A DNA stretch of 64,000 nt from Tundrisphaera sp051175315. GTDB lineage: Bacteria; Planctomycetota; Planctomycetia; Isosphaerales; Isosphaeraceae. The stretch lies in assembly GCF_051175315.1 (NCBI RefSeq), contig NZ_CP195100.1, forward strand, positions 6,076,001 through 6,140,000, in the 5' to 3' direction. The notes beneath the pieces were generated by a model, which worked only from the letters and a program-made list of their open reading frames with translations, was not told the origin of the DNA and did not search any database. The position numbers and the translations under genes are program-made. This document shows, in pieces, positions 26,098 through 33,852 of the stretch. Every line of letters starts with the position of its first letter. Position 1 is the first letter of the stretch.

Positions 26098-28194
26098 ATG
26101 GGCGTATGCGTCGGGATCGACCTGGGGACGACCAACTCGGCGGTGGGGCGGAGGAATGCCTTCGGCCGGCCCGAGGTGCTCGCCAATCGCGAAGGCAACC
26201 CGATCACCCCCTCGGTCATTTACTTCGGCACCGACCCGCCCGCCGTCGGGGAGGAGGCCCGGGAGTGGGCCCGCCTGGGCAATGCCGAGGTCGCCAGCTT
26301 CTTCAAGCCCCACATGGGCAGCCCGCACTATCGGCTCCGGTTCCACGACCGCGACTACGACGCCGCGGCGCTCTCGGCCCTGGTCCTCGGGCGGCTGAAG
26401 GAGGACGCCGAGGCACGGCTCGGGCAGGCCGTCGACCGCGCCGTGATCACCGTGCCGGCCTACTTCGCCGACGCCCAACGCAAGGCGACGCTGGAGGCCG
26501 GCCGACTCGCCGGGCTGGACGTGCCCCGGATCATCAACGAGCCGACCGCCGCCGCCCTGGCCTACGGGCTGGGGAAGGCGGGGGCCGAGGAGACGGTGCT
26601 GATCTACGACCTCGGCGGCGGCACGTTCGACGTGACCGTGGCCCGGATCGAACCGGACGCGGTCCAAGTCCTGGCCACGGCCGGCGACCACGACCTCGGC
26701 GGCAAGAACTGGGACGACCGGATCGCCACCTTCCTCGCCGAACGGTTCGCGGCCGACACCGGCGTGGACCCGCTCGACGACCCCGTGGCGCTCAACGAGG
26801 TCCTGTCACTGGCCGAGCAGGCCAAGTGGGCCCTCTCGGGCCGAGCGGCCACCCGAATCACGCTCCAACTCGGCCGCGACCGGCGGACCTACGAACTCGC
26901 CCGCGCCGAGTTCGAGGCGATGACCGCCCCGCTCATGGACCGCACCCGACGGCTCGCCGAGGAGGCGCTGGACGAGGCGAAGCTCGACTGGGGCCGCCTG
27001 TCGGGCGTCCTGCTGGTGGGCGGGTCGACCCGGATGCCCATGGTCCGCTCGTTCGTCCGGGAGATGGCCGGGCAGGACCCGCGGGCCGGGGTCAACGTCG
27101 ACGAGGCGGTCGCCCTCGGGGCCGCGATCCAGGCGGGCATTGAGGAGGGGCTGGAGGCCGAGTCGGCGGTCCCCCGGTTCACCCTGGGGGGTCGGCCCCA
27201 GCCGTCGCCCGCCTTCACCCTCCCGGGGGCCCGGCGGGTCGTGGACGTGATGGCCCACAGCCTGGGGGCGGTCGCGGTGAGCCAGGACGGGTCGAGCTAC
27301 GTCAACGACATCATCCTCCGCCGCAATCTCCCGATCCCGGCGGAAGGGACCGTCCGCTACCTCCACGCCACCCACGGCGGCGCCAATGCCAACCTCGACG
27401 TTTATCTGACCCAGGGGGAGAGCGACCGGCCGATCGACTGCACGATCCTCGGCAAGTATGCGTTCTCGGGCATCCAGGCAACCGATGCCGAGGTCACCGT
27501 CGAGGTCCGCATGGCCTATGATGCCAACGGCGTGGTCCAGGTCCGCGCCGTCCAGCGCGACACCGGGCACGCGCTCCGGATGACGGTCGAGCCGGTGCCC
27601 GCCGACCTGTCCTGGCTCGGCCGCCCCCCGGCCTCGGCCGTCCGCGCGCCGCTCGCACCGACCCGGATCTTCCTCCTCATCGACGTCTCGGCGAGCATGG
27701 CGGGCTCGCCGTTGATGAAGGCCCAGGCCGCCGCGCGTGCGTTCCTGGATCGCTGCGACTTCACCGGCACCGAGGTCGGCCTGATCGCCTTCTCCGACGA
27801 GGTGACGCTCCAGTGCGACGCCACCGACAACCCCCGCAAGGTCCTGGCGGGGCTGGCCCGGCTGGAGGCCGACGGCACCACGAACCTGGCCGATGCCATC
27901 GAGCTGGCCCGCAACCGCCTGCTCCGGATCGACCGGACCCGCTACCTGGTGATCCTGACCGACGGCTACCCCGACGCGGCCGAGGCCGCCGCCGAGCAGG
28001 CCGCGCTGGCGCGAGGCGAGGGGATCGAGATCGTCGCCATCGGCACCGGAGATGCCGACCTCGCCTACCTGCGGCGACTCGCCAGCACCGAGGAAGGATC
28101 GATCTTCGCGCGGGAGGGGGAGCTGGTGGGCACCTTCGGCCAGATCGCCCGGATCATCGCCGAGGGAGGCCGATCGTTGCGGAAGCTCTCATGA
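26098..28194 (+). CDS. Hsp70-VWA fusion protein
   Basis: 698 residues. An Hsp70 nucleotide-binding domain fills about 1-360 (GIDLGTTNSAVG, INEPTAAALAYG, DLGGGTFDVTVAR, LVGGSTRMPMV). A beta-type substrate domain follows at about 380-505 (VVDVMAHSLGAVAV, ILRRNLPIPAEGT, YLTQGESDRPIDC). The helical lid is replaced by a von Willebrand A domain (about 520-695) with an intact MIDAS: D529-x-S531-x-S533, T594/T595 in DGTTN, and D622 in LTDGYPD. It therefore couples an ATP-driven peptide-binding module to a metal-dependent adhesion module. It overlaps the next gene by 4 bp. Predicted cytosolic. Confidence 0.93.
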   Translation: MGVCVGIDLGTTNSAVGRRNAFGRPEVLANREGNPITPSVIYFGTDPPAVGEEAREWARLGNAEVASFFKPHMGSPHYRLRFHDRDYDAAALSALVLGRLKEDAEARLGQAVDRAVITVPAYFADAQRKATLEAGRLAGLDVPRIINEPTAAALAYGLGKAGAEETVLIYDLGGGTFDVTVARIEPDAVQVLATAGDHDLGGKNWDDRIATFLAERFAADTGVDPLDDPVALNEVLSLAEQAKWALSGRAATRITLQLGRDRRTYELARAEFEAMTAPLMDRTRRLAEEALDEAKLDWGRLSGVLLVGGSTRMPMVRSFVREMAGQDPRAGVNVDEAVALGAAIQAGIEEGLEAESAVPRFTLGGRPQPSPAFTLPGARRVVDVMAHSLGAVAVSQDGSSYVNDIILRRNLPIPAEGTVRYLHATHGGANANLDVYLTQGESDRPIDCTILGKYAFSGIQATDAEVTVEVRMAYDANGVVQVRAVQRDTGHALRMTVEPVPADLSWLGRPPASAVRAPLAPTRIFLLIDVSASMAGSPLMKAQAAARAFLDRCDFTGTEVGLIAFSDEVTLQCDATDNPRKVLAGLARLEADGTTNLADAIELARNRLLRIDRTRYLVILTDGYPDAAEAAAEQAALARGEGIEIVAIGTGDADLAYLRRLASTEEGSIFAREGELVGTFGQIARIIAEGGRSLRKLS

Positions 28195-29057
28195 ACATCC
28201 CGCGGACCTGGCGGGCCAACGGCCGGCAAGCCCACGAGATGAGCATCGCCGGCGCCCTGGGGGGGGTCTTCGGACTGTTCTTCTTCGTCGAGCTGGTCCA
28301 CGCCAGCTCGATCTGGTTGCGGGACGCACTGGCGGGGGCGACGATCGGCGGTGCGATCGGCTTCTTCATCGCGGCGGCGGGACCATTCCGGGACGCGGCC
28401 TGGCTTCGCCTGTCCCGCGACGCGACCCGGGGTGTCCTGCTGGGCGCCCTCGGCGGCGCGCTCGGGCTGGTCCTCGGCGAGGTCATCCTCGACTGGCTCC
28501 GGGGGGGCCTGATCGGCCGCTCGCTGTCCTGGGCCATCCTGGGCCTGGGCATCGGTGCCGGCCTCGGCCTCGGGCCGGGGTGGCGGCCCCGGATCTACCA
28601 CGGCATCGTCGGCGGGGCCGTCGGCGGCCTGGTGGGCGGCTGGCTCTTCGAGGCGCTCCGCGCCCGGATGGGCAATCGGATCGAGCTAGGCCAGGGGCTG
28701 GGCATCGCCCTCCTGGGCGGGGGGATCGGGCTGGGCCTGGCCCTGACCGAGCAGGTGCTCCGGCGGTCCTGGGTCCAGGTGGTCCGGGGCCGCCAGGAAG
28801 GCCGAGCCTACCTCCTGACCGGCAAGAAGACCACGCTCGGCCTCGACGAACGCGCCGGGGTGGGGCTATTCGGCGATGCCACGGTCGCCCGCCAGCATGC
28901 CGAGATCGCCGCGACCGGCAAGGACTACATCCTGACCAGCCTCGCCCCGCCAGGCCGGACCCGCGTCAACGGCGAGGTCGTCCACGCCCCCTGGACGCTC
29001 CAGGACGGCGATCGCATCGAACTGGGCCAGACCCTCCTGCTGTTCCGGAGGCGCTGA
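28191..29057 (+). CDS. Polytopic membrane protein with C-terminal FHA domain
   Basis: 288 residues. The ATG overlaps the Hsp70-VWA stop (ATGA). Five or more glycine-rich hydrophobic segments lie between residues 17 and 190 (GALGGVFGLFFFVEL, GATIGGAIGFFIAAAG, GALGGALGLVLGEVIL, GIVGGAVGGLVGGWL, GIALLGGGIGLGLAL). An FHA domain fills about 200-288 (TTLGLDE, ARQHAEI, GRTRVNGEVV, LQDGDRIELGQTLLLF). FHA domains bind phosphothreonine peptides. The usual GR..S..H signature is altered to a VARQH core, so binding needs testing. Confidence 0.85.
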   Translation: MNIPRTWRANGRQAHEMSIAGALGGVFGLFFFVELVHASSIWLRDALAGATIGGAIGFFIAAAGPFRDAAWLRLSRDATRGVLLGALGGALGLVLGEVILDWLRGGLIGRSLSWAILGLGIGAGLGLGPGWRPRIYHGIVGGAVGGLVGGWLFEALRARMGNRIELGQGLGIALLGGGIGLGLALTEQVLRRSWVQVVRGRQEGRAYLLTGKKTTLGLDERAGVGLFGDATVARQHAEIAATGKDYILTSLAPPGRTRVNGEVVHAPWTLQDGDRIELGQTLLLFRRR

Positions 29058-29060
29058 CCG

Positions 29061-30464
29061 ATGACCGCCCCCGACCCCATCACGAGCTGGAGCCTGGAGG
29101 TGGTCCGCGGCCGCAAGCCGGGCCAGGTCTATCCCCTGGCCGCCAACGAGATCGTGCTGGGCAACGCCCCCACCCCCCCGAGCGTGGGGATCGACCTGGC
29201 CGGCCAGGAAGCCCCGACCTCGCGACGCATGGAGGCGCAGCATGCCGCCCTGACCTGGCCGGGGGGGGAGCCGTCGATCCGCGACCTGGATTCCTCGTGC
29301 GGGACGTTCGTCAACCGCCGCCGCGTCCTCCCCGGCCAGGTCTGGCCGCTCCGGGCCGGCGACGAGATCCAGCTGGGGGCCGTCGTCCTCCGGATCAGCG
29401 ACGACGCGGCGCGGGCGGCCGAGCCGGATGAGGCGGGCCCGCCCGATACGTTCTTTTACGTCCTGGCAGGCGGCCAGGCGTGCCGGACCTGGGATGACTT
29501 CCTGACGGCGTCCGCCCAGCGTTGGGATTCCCTCCGGGACGAACTGGCCTCCGGGCGGATCGACGCGTTCCTGCTCGGGATCGGCCGGGGGGACCTGCGG
29601 CCGCGATCGGCCCTGGGCAGCGGGGCCGACGATCGGCTCGACGCCTGGCTGGCCAGCCTGCCGACCTCGCGGCCGTCGCGGCCGGAGCTGGACGTCCACC
29701 CCCGGCGGATCCTGGTGAGGGCGAGCCCCGGCGGCGGGGTCGTCCGCAAGACGATCCGTGTCGCCAACGTGGGCTACCGCCTGCTCCGCTCGTCCGCCCG
29801 GGTCGATCCGCCCGACAGCCCCTGGCTCAAGCTGGCCCCGGAGTTCGACGACGCCCCCTTCGCGACCGTCGAGGAGACCGAGATCGCCTTCGACCTGATA
29901 ATCCCCGAACTGCTGCCCGTGCCCCTTGCCGGCGAGATCGTCGTGGAGGGGAACGGGGGGACGAAGCGGGTCGCGATCACGCTGGAGCCCAGGAGGGACG
30001 GCGACGCCCCGCCCGAGATCCTGACGAACGTGGCGACGCCATCGCCCCTCGGGGGATGGATCGATCGGGCCGGCCCCCGGCAGTTGGCCCGGGAGATGTC
30101 CCTGGGCCTCGCGGGCCTGCGGCTGATCGTCGCCGTCGCAGGGCTGTTCGGCAGGCCGGCGGGCCTGCCGCCGGGCAGCCCGGCCTTCCCCGGGGTCCTG
30201 GTCGCCTTCGGGGCGGCCGGGTCGATCCTGGGGCTCGGCCTGGCCGCCAGGCTCGGGGAACCCCGGGAGATGCCCTTCGGCGCGTTCGCCGGCGGTTGCG
30301 TCGGGGCTCTGATCTCGGCGGTGGTCCTGGCCGCGTGCCGGGCCTTCGACCCCCAGGTCTCGGGGGGATGGGCGATCGCGACCCTCGTCGCCTGCCTGAT
30401 CTGGGCCGCGATCGGGGCGGCCGCGGCCGGGCTGGCGAAGCTTTCGAGGAGGTGGACGCAATGA
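29061..30464 (+). CDS. N-terminal FHA protein with C-terminal membrane segments
   Basis: 467 residues. An N-terminal FHA domain (about 10-110) shows SRRMEAQHAAL and SSCGTFVNRRRV, close to the S..H..N FHA core. An unassigned middle part follows (DTFFYVLAGGQACRTWDDFL...LDAWLASLP, then an Ig-like beta region ELDVHPRRILVRASPGGGVVRKTIRVAN). The last 110 residues hold about four hydrophobic helices (GLRLIVAVAGLFG, PGVLVAFGAAGSILGLGLAA, GCVGALISAVVLAAC, AIATLVACLIWAAIGAAAAG). The layout mirrors the preceding protein, whose FHA domain is C-terminal. It overlaps the next gene by 4 bp. Confidence 0.85.
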   Translation: MTAPDPITSWSLEVVRGRKPGQVYPLAANEIVLGNAPTPPSVGIDLAGQEAPTSRRMEAQHAALTWPGGEPSIRDLDSSCGTFVNRRRVLPGQVWPLRAGDEIQLGAVVLRISDDAARAAEPDEAGPPDTFFYVLAGGQACRTWDDFLTASAQRWDSLRDELASGRIDAFLLGIGRGDLRPRSALGSGADDRLDAWLASLPTSRPSRPELDVHPRRILVRASPGGGVVRKTIRVANVGYRLLRSSARVDPPDSPWLKLAPEFDDAPFATVEETEIAFDLIIPELLPVPLAGEIVVEGNGGTKRVAITLEPRRDGDAPPEILTNVATPSPLGGWIDRAGPRQLAREMSLGLAGLRLIVAVAGLFGRPAGLPPGSPAFPGVLVAFGAAGSILGLGLAARLGEPREMPFGAFAGGCVGALISAVVLAACRAFDPQVSGGWAIATLVACLIWAAIGAAAAGLAKLSRRWTQ

Positions 30465-31495
30465 TCGCCCGATGGCTTTCCATCCCGACGCTGGCCTGGC
30501 TGGTCCTCGCGTCCTCCGGGCCCGCCCGGGCCGTCGAGGGCGAGGCGGCCCCCGACGCCACGACGGTGACGATCACCCAGGCCGACGAATCAAACTTCCC
30601 CGAGATCTCGGTCTACTTCGAGGTCGCGAAGGCCGGCGTGCCCCTGCTCAACGCCGGAAAGGAGGAGTTTCGCGTCGTAGAGGAAGATCAGGAACGGCCG
30701 ATCCTGGCGTTCGAGGCCCCCGAAACCCTCGTGAAGCGGCCGACCACGGTGGTCCTGGTCCTCGACCGGAGCCGGAGCATGCTGCTGGAGGGCCGCATCG
30801 TCGGCCTGAAAGCGGCGGTGGCCCGCTTCCTCGACGGCCTGCCGCGCGGGTCGAGGGTCGCCGTGATCGCTTTCAGCTCGTCCGTCGAGCTGATTCTGCC
30901 GTTCACCGAGGACATGGCGGCGGCACGCCGCGCGGTCGAATCCCTGGAGGCCGACGGCGGCACGCACTACTACGATGCGGTCGCCGCCGCGCTCGAACTC
31001 CTCCGGCACGAGGCCGGACGCCGGGCCATCCTGGCGATGACCGACGGCGAGGATACCTCCAACCGCCCGGGCGCGCTCGATGCGGTAATCCTCGAATCCC
31101 GCCGGCTCAACCTGCCGATCCACACCCTGGGCCTGGGCACGGGCCCCCAGGTGACGTCGGGGTCCCTGGCCCGGCTGGCGTCCGAGACCCGGGGCCAGGC
31201 CTACTCCGCCCGGGATGCCGGGCAGTTGCGGTCGATCTACGAGGAGATCGCCCGCCGGCAGAGGACCAATTACCGGCTCTCCTACCGGACCGACCGGCCC
31301 ACCCAGGACGGGACCCTCCGGCCGATCCGGGTGTTCCACCGCGAGGCGGCGCGGGCCGCCCATTCGGCCGTCTTCATCCGGGGCATGGTCGCCCCGGCGC
31401 CCGGTTGGCCGGGGCTGTTCCTGGTCCTTCTCGGCCTCCTCGGGCTGCTGGCGATCCTGCCCGGGCGGATCGCCGCCGGGTGGCGGAGGGGCTGA
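30461..31495 (+). CDS. Secreted VWA-domain protein with C-terminal anchor
   Basis: 344 residues. Signal peptide 1-24 (IPTLAWLVLASSGPARA). A beta-rich lead-in follows, then a VWA domain with MIDAS DRSRS (LVLDRSRSM), a DGGTHYYDAV threonine loop and MTDGEDTSN. A single hydrophobic helix ends the protein (GLFLVLLGLLGLLAILPG) with a basic tail. It should sit on the outer face of the inner membrane, anchored at the C-terminus, opposite the cytosolic Hsp70-VWA. It resembles VWA proteins of the von Willebrand-like acidobacterial/planctomycete type. Its ATG overlaps the upstream stop (ATGA). Confidence 0.88.
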   Translation: MIARWLSIPTLAWLVLASSGPARAVEGEAAPDATTVTITQADESNFPEISVYFEVAKAGVPLLNAGKEEFRVVEEDQERPILAFEAPETLVKRPTTVVLVLDRSRSMLLEGRIVGLKAAVARFLDGLPRGSRVAVIAFSSSVELILPFTEDMAAARRAVESLEADGGTHYYDAVAAALELLRHEAGRRAILAMTDGEDTSNRPGALDAVILESRRLNLPIHTLGLGTGPQVTSGSLARLASETRGQAYSARDAGQLRSIYEEIARRQRTNYRLSYRTDRPTQDGTLRPIRVFHREAARAAHSAVFIRGMVAPAPGWPGLFLVLLGLLGLLAILPGRIAAGWRRG

Positions 31496-31508
31496 CGCGC
31501 GAACCACC

Positions 31509-32402
31509 ATGCTCCCACCGATCCGCTATCCCCTGCCCTCCCTGGTGATCCTGACGGTCGCCACCCTGGCGATCTGGCAGGGGGAAGCCTGGACCCGCGA
31601 CGCCCGCGCCGCGCTGGCTGCTCGCCTGCGGCGGGCCGTGGAGGGGCCCCCGATCCCGGCATCGCCCCGGCCCCAGGTCATCGTCGGCAAGGTTACGCGC
31701 CGGGCGCTGCTGCTCGACGAGGTGACCGAAGTCGCCGTCCGCCCCGGCGGTCGTCTCTTCGCCACCATCGACGCCCGGATGTTCGTCGAGGTCTACGACG
31801 CCTGGCCCCCGTCCGGCCCGGCCACCCACCTGCGGATCGGCCACGGGACGCCCACCGGATGGGCACGCGCCAAGGCCCTCCTGCCCTGGAACACCAGGCT
31901 GGTCGCCTTCCTTCCGCCCGGCCCCCGCCCGCTCCGACCCGGTCCCGAGAAGCCCGCCGACGCGACGGCGGAAGTCGGGACCGAGGCGTGCCCGGTCCTG
32001 AGCTGGACCGACGAGGCGATCGAGGTGGCCGTCTGGGATCGGTCCGCACCCTGGTGGCGGGTCGCCCGGACGGGCTGGATCCGCATTGATGAACTCCCCG
32101 CCGATGTTTGGGGGGCCTGGATCAGCGACGTGGAGCTGCCGATCGCGCTCCGGCTGTCCGTCGGCGCCGACCCCTCGGCGTCTCGCACACTGGCCGCGCT
32201 GGGCCATCTGATCGACGGACAGGCCTGGTCGAAGGCCGAGATCGCCGAGGCCCGACGGGCCTTGCCGCCCTGGTTCCCGACGGCCTCCGCGGCCCCCCGC
32301 AAGTCGCGCGTCTTGCTGGCGGAAGCCAACGCCCAGCCGAAGGCCGAAGCCTCCTGGGGCGGCTTCTCGTTCCGCGCCCTGCCCCTCGATCACTTCCCCT
32401 GA
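31509..32402 (+). CDS. Unknown membrane-anchored protein, last gene of the Hsp70-VWA-FHA cluster
   Basis: 297 residues, 13 bp after the VWA gene. A probable N-terminal signal anchor (residues 9-24, LPSLVILTVATLAIWQ) is followed by a soluble domain. I do not recognise it: KVTRRALLLDEVTEVAVRPGGRLFATIDARMFVEVYDAW, an Ala/Pro linker, then IEVAVWDRSAPWWRVARTGWIRI. Linkage with the upstream genes suggests it works with them at the membrane. Confidence 0.75.
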   Translation: MLPPIRYPLPSLVILTVATLAIWQGEAWTRDARAALAARLRRAVEGPPIPASPRPQVIVGKVTRRALLLDEVTEVAVRPGGRLFATIDARMFVEVYDAWPPSGPATHLRIGHGTPTGWARAKALLPWNTRLVAFLPPGPRPLRPGPEKPADATAEVGTEACPVLSWTDEAIEVAVWDRSAPWWRVARTGWIRIDELPADVWGAWISDVELPIALRLSVGADPSASRTLAALGHLIDGQAWSKAEIAEARRALPPWFPTASAAPRKSRVLLAEANAQPKAEASWGGFSFRALPLDHFP

Positions 32403-32453
32403 TTCGGGCCGAGCCAGCCCGACGGGGCGGTCGGATCGGGGAGCGGGGGCGTG

Positions 32454-32487
32454 AAAAAGCCCCGCGCGATCTGGATCGCGTGGGGCT
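32454..32487 (-). terminator. Rho-independent terminator of the FKBP gene
   Basis: Read on the minus strand, AGCCCCACGCGATC and GATCGCGCGGGGCT form a stem of about 12 bp with a single G-T wobble and a short loop, followed by TTTTTC. It lies 34 bp beyond the FKBP stop at 32521 and also sits after the convergent unknown gene at 32402. Confidence 0.85.
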
Positions 32488-32520
32488 GGCGTGGTTTCGA
32501 GAGTCGGGCTGCGTGCCGGC

Positions 32521-33228
32521 TTACTTGACTTCGAGGAGTTCGATCTCGAACAGTAGGGTGGCGTTGGGGCCGATCGGCCCGCCCGGGCGGGGGTTGGCGC
32601 CGTACGCCAGGTTGCCGGGGATGAAGAGCTGCCACTTGTCGCCGACCTTCATCAGCTGCAGGGCCTCGGTCCAGCCCTGGATCACGCCGTTGACCGGGAA
32701 CTCGGTCGGCTCGTTCCGCTTGTACGAGCTGTCGAACTCGGTCCCGTCGATCAGCGTCCCCCGGTAGTGGGTGGAGACGACGTCGGTGGCCTTGGGGGTC
32801 TTGCCGGTGCCGGACTTGAGGACCTTGTACTGGAGCCCGCTGGCCGTCGTCTTGACGCCCGGCTTGGTCTTGTTGGCGGCGAGGAACGCCTCGCCCTCCT
32901 TCAGGTTCTTCTCGCCGACGCCCTTCGCCGCCTCGGCGGCCTTGGCCATCATCTGCTGCTGGAAGGTCTGCATCGCCTCCATGATCTGCTCGTCGGGGAT
33001 TGCGACCTTGCCGCCGTATCCGTCCTTGATCCCCTTGGCCACGAGGTCGAGATCGAAGTCGACCTGCTGGCTCTTGATCTTCTTACCGATGTCGACGCCG
33101 ATCCCGTAGGCGACCTTCTGCTTGACGTCCTTGAGTTCGGTCGCCCCCTGGGGAGGGGCTTGCCCGCCGGCCATCGTCGAGGTGAAAACCAGACCGGCCC
33201 CGATCAGGGCGAGCGTCGCATACTTCAT
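32521..33228 (-). CDS. Secreted FKBP-type peptidyl-prolyl isomerase (FkpA/Mip-like)
   Basis: 235 residues from MKYATLALIG, with an AAGGAA ribosome-binding site. Signal peptide to about residue 22 (MAGGQA). The N-terminal helical dimerisation domain (DVKQKVAYGIGVDIGKKIK...QQQMMAKAAEAAKGVGEKNLKEGEAFLAAN) and C-terminal FKBP domain (VVSTHYRGTLIDGTEFDSSY, FPVNGVIQGWTEALQLMKVGDKWQLFIP, FEIELLEV) give the full FkpA/Mip layout. It is a periplasmic folding catalyst. Confidence 0.93.
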   Translation of the reverse strand: MKYATLALIGAGLVFTSTMAGGQAPPQGATELKDVKQKVAYGIGVDIGKKIKSQQVDFDLDLVAKGIKDGYGGKVAIPDEQIMEAMQTFQQQMMAKAAEAAKGVGEKNLKEGEAFLAANKTKPGVKTTASGLQYKVLKSGTGKTPKATDVVSTHYRGTLIDGTEFDSSYKRNEPTEFPVNGVIQGWTEALQLMKVGDKWQLFIPGNLAYGANPRPGGPIGPNATLLFEIELLEVK

Positions 33229-33552
33229 CGGAATTCCTTGCGAATGTCCCGGGACAGATCTTGAATGGTGAACGACCATCGTCGGCCACTCATCCTAACG
33301 CAACTCATTCGATCGCACCACGCGCAGAACGACCCGGTCCAGCCATCTTCTCGAACCGGAATCCCGCGAAAATCGTAATTCGGACAAAGTGAGATCACGT
33401 CTTGGCCCCAGAGTTGCCGAACCTGGGTATATTGGAGAAGCTAGATAACAAAAGGACGACTTCGGATTCGACATCCGAACTCCGCCACGGAACGGGAACC
33501 GTCAGCGCGCGTCGCGGGGTTTGCTTCCAAACCTAGAGCGGGGGGACGTGTC
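33229..33552. other. Divergent intergenic region, 324 bp
   Basis: No gene seen. It is less GC-rich than the surroundings, especially 33370-33470, where TATATT (around 33429) and TAGATA (around 33442) hexamers could serve as -10 elements for the plus-strand HNH gene. No convincing -35 box at normal spacing. A promoter for the minus-strand FKBP gene is also expected here. Confidence 0.5.
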
Positions 33553-33852
33553 ATGAAGAAGGTTCGACGGAACCGTCAGCACGCCAAGATCGCCCGACTT
33601 CGCCGCCACCTTGAGATCAGCGGGGATGTGACGCGACCGCGTCGGATCCGCACCCGATCGGCCCGCTATGCGGCCGCCCTGGCCGAGCAATTGCGGATGA
33701 TCGAGCGTCCGAAATGCTGCTCCTGGTGCCGGAGGCGACGCCCCCTGGAGCGCCATCACTGGAATTATGACGAGCCATTGAACGTCACATTCCTGTGCTG
33801 CGACTGCCACCCGATCGCGGATTCGATGAATTACCAGGCGAACTCAGCCTAG
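33553..33852 (+). CDS. Small HNH-like zinc protein, 99 aa
   Basis: 99 residues with a strongly basic N-terminal half (KKVRRNRQHAKIARLRRH, RPRRIRTRSAR). It then has an HNH-like core: CSWC, RHHWNYDEPLNVTFLCCDCH. The HHWNY..P and terminal C..CH pattern resembles phage-type HNH folds, but it is short. GGGGGA precedes the ATG. The stop overlaps the convergent histidine kinase stop by three bases. Nuclease activity is an inference. Confidence 0.65.
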   Translation: MKKVRRNRQHAKIARLRRHLEISGDVTRPRRIRTRSARYAAALAEQLRMIERPKCCSWCRRRRPLERHHWNYDEPLNVTFLCCDCHPIADSMNYQANSA

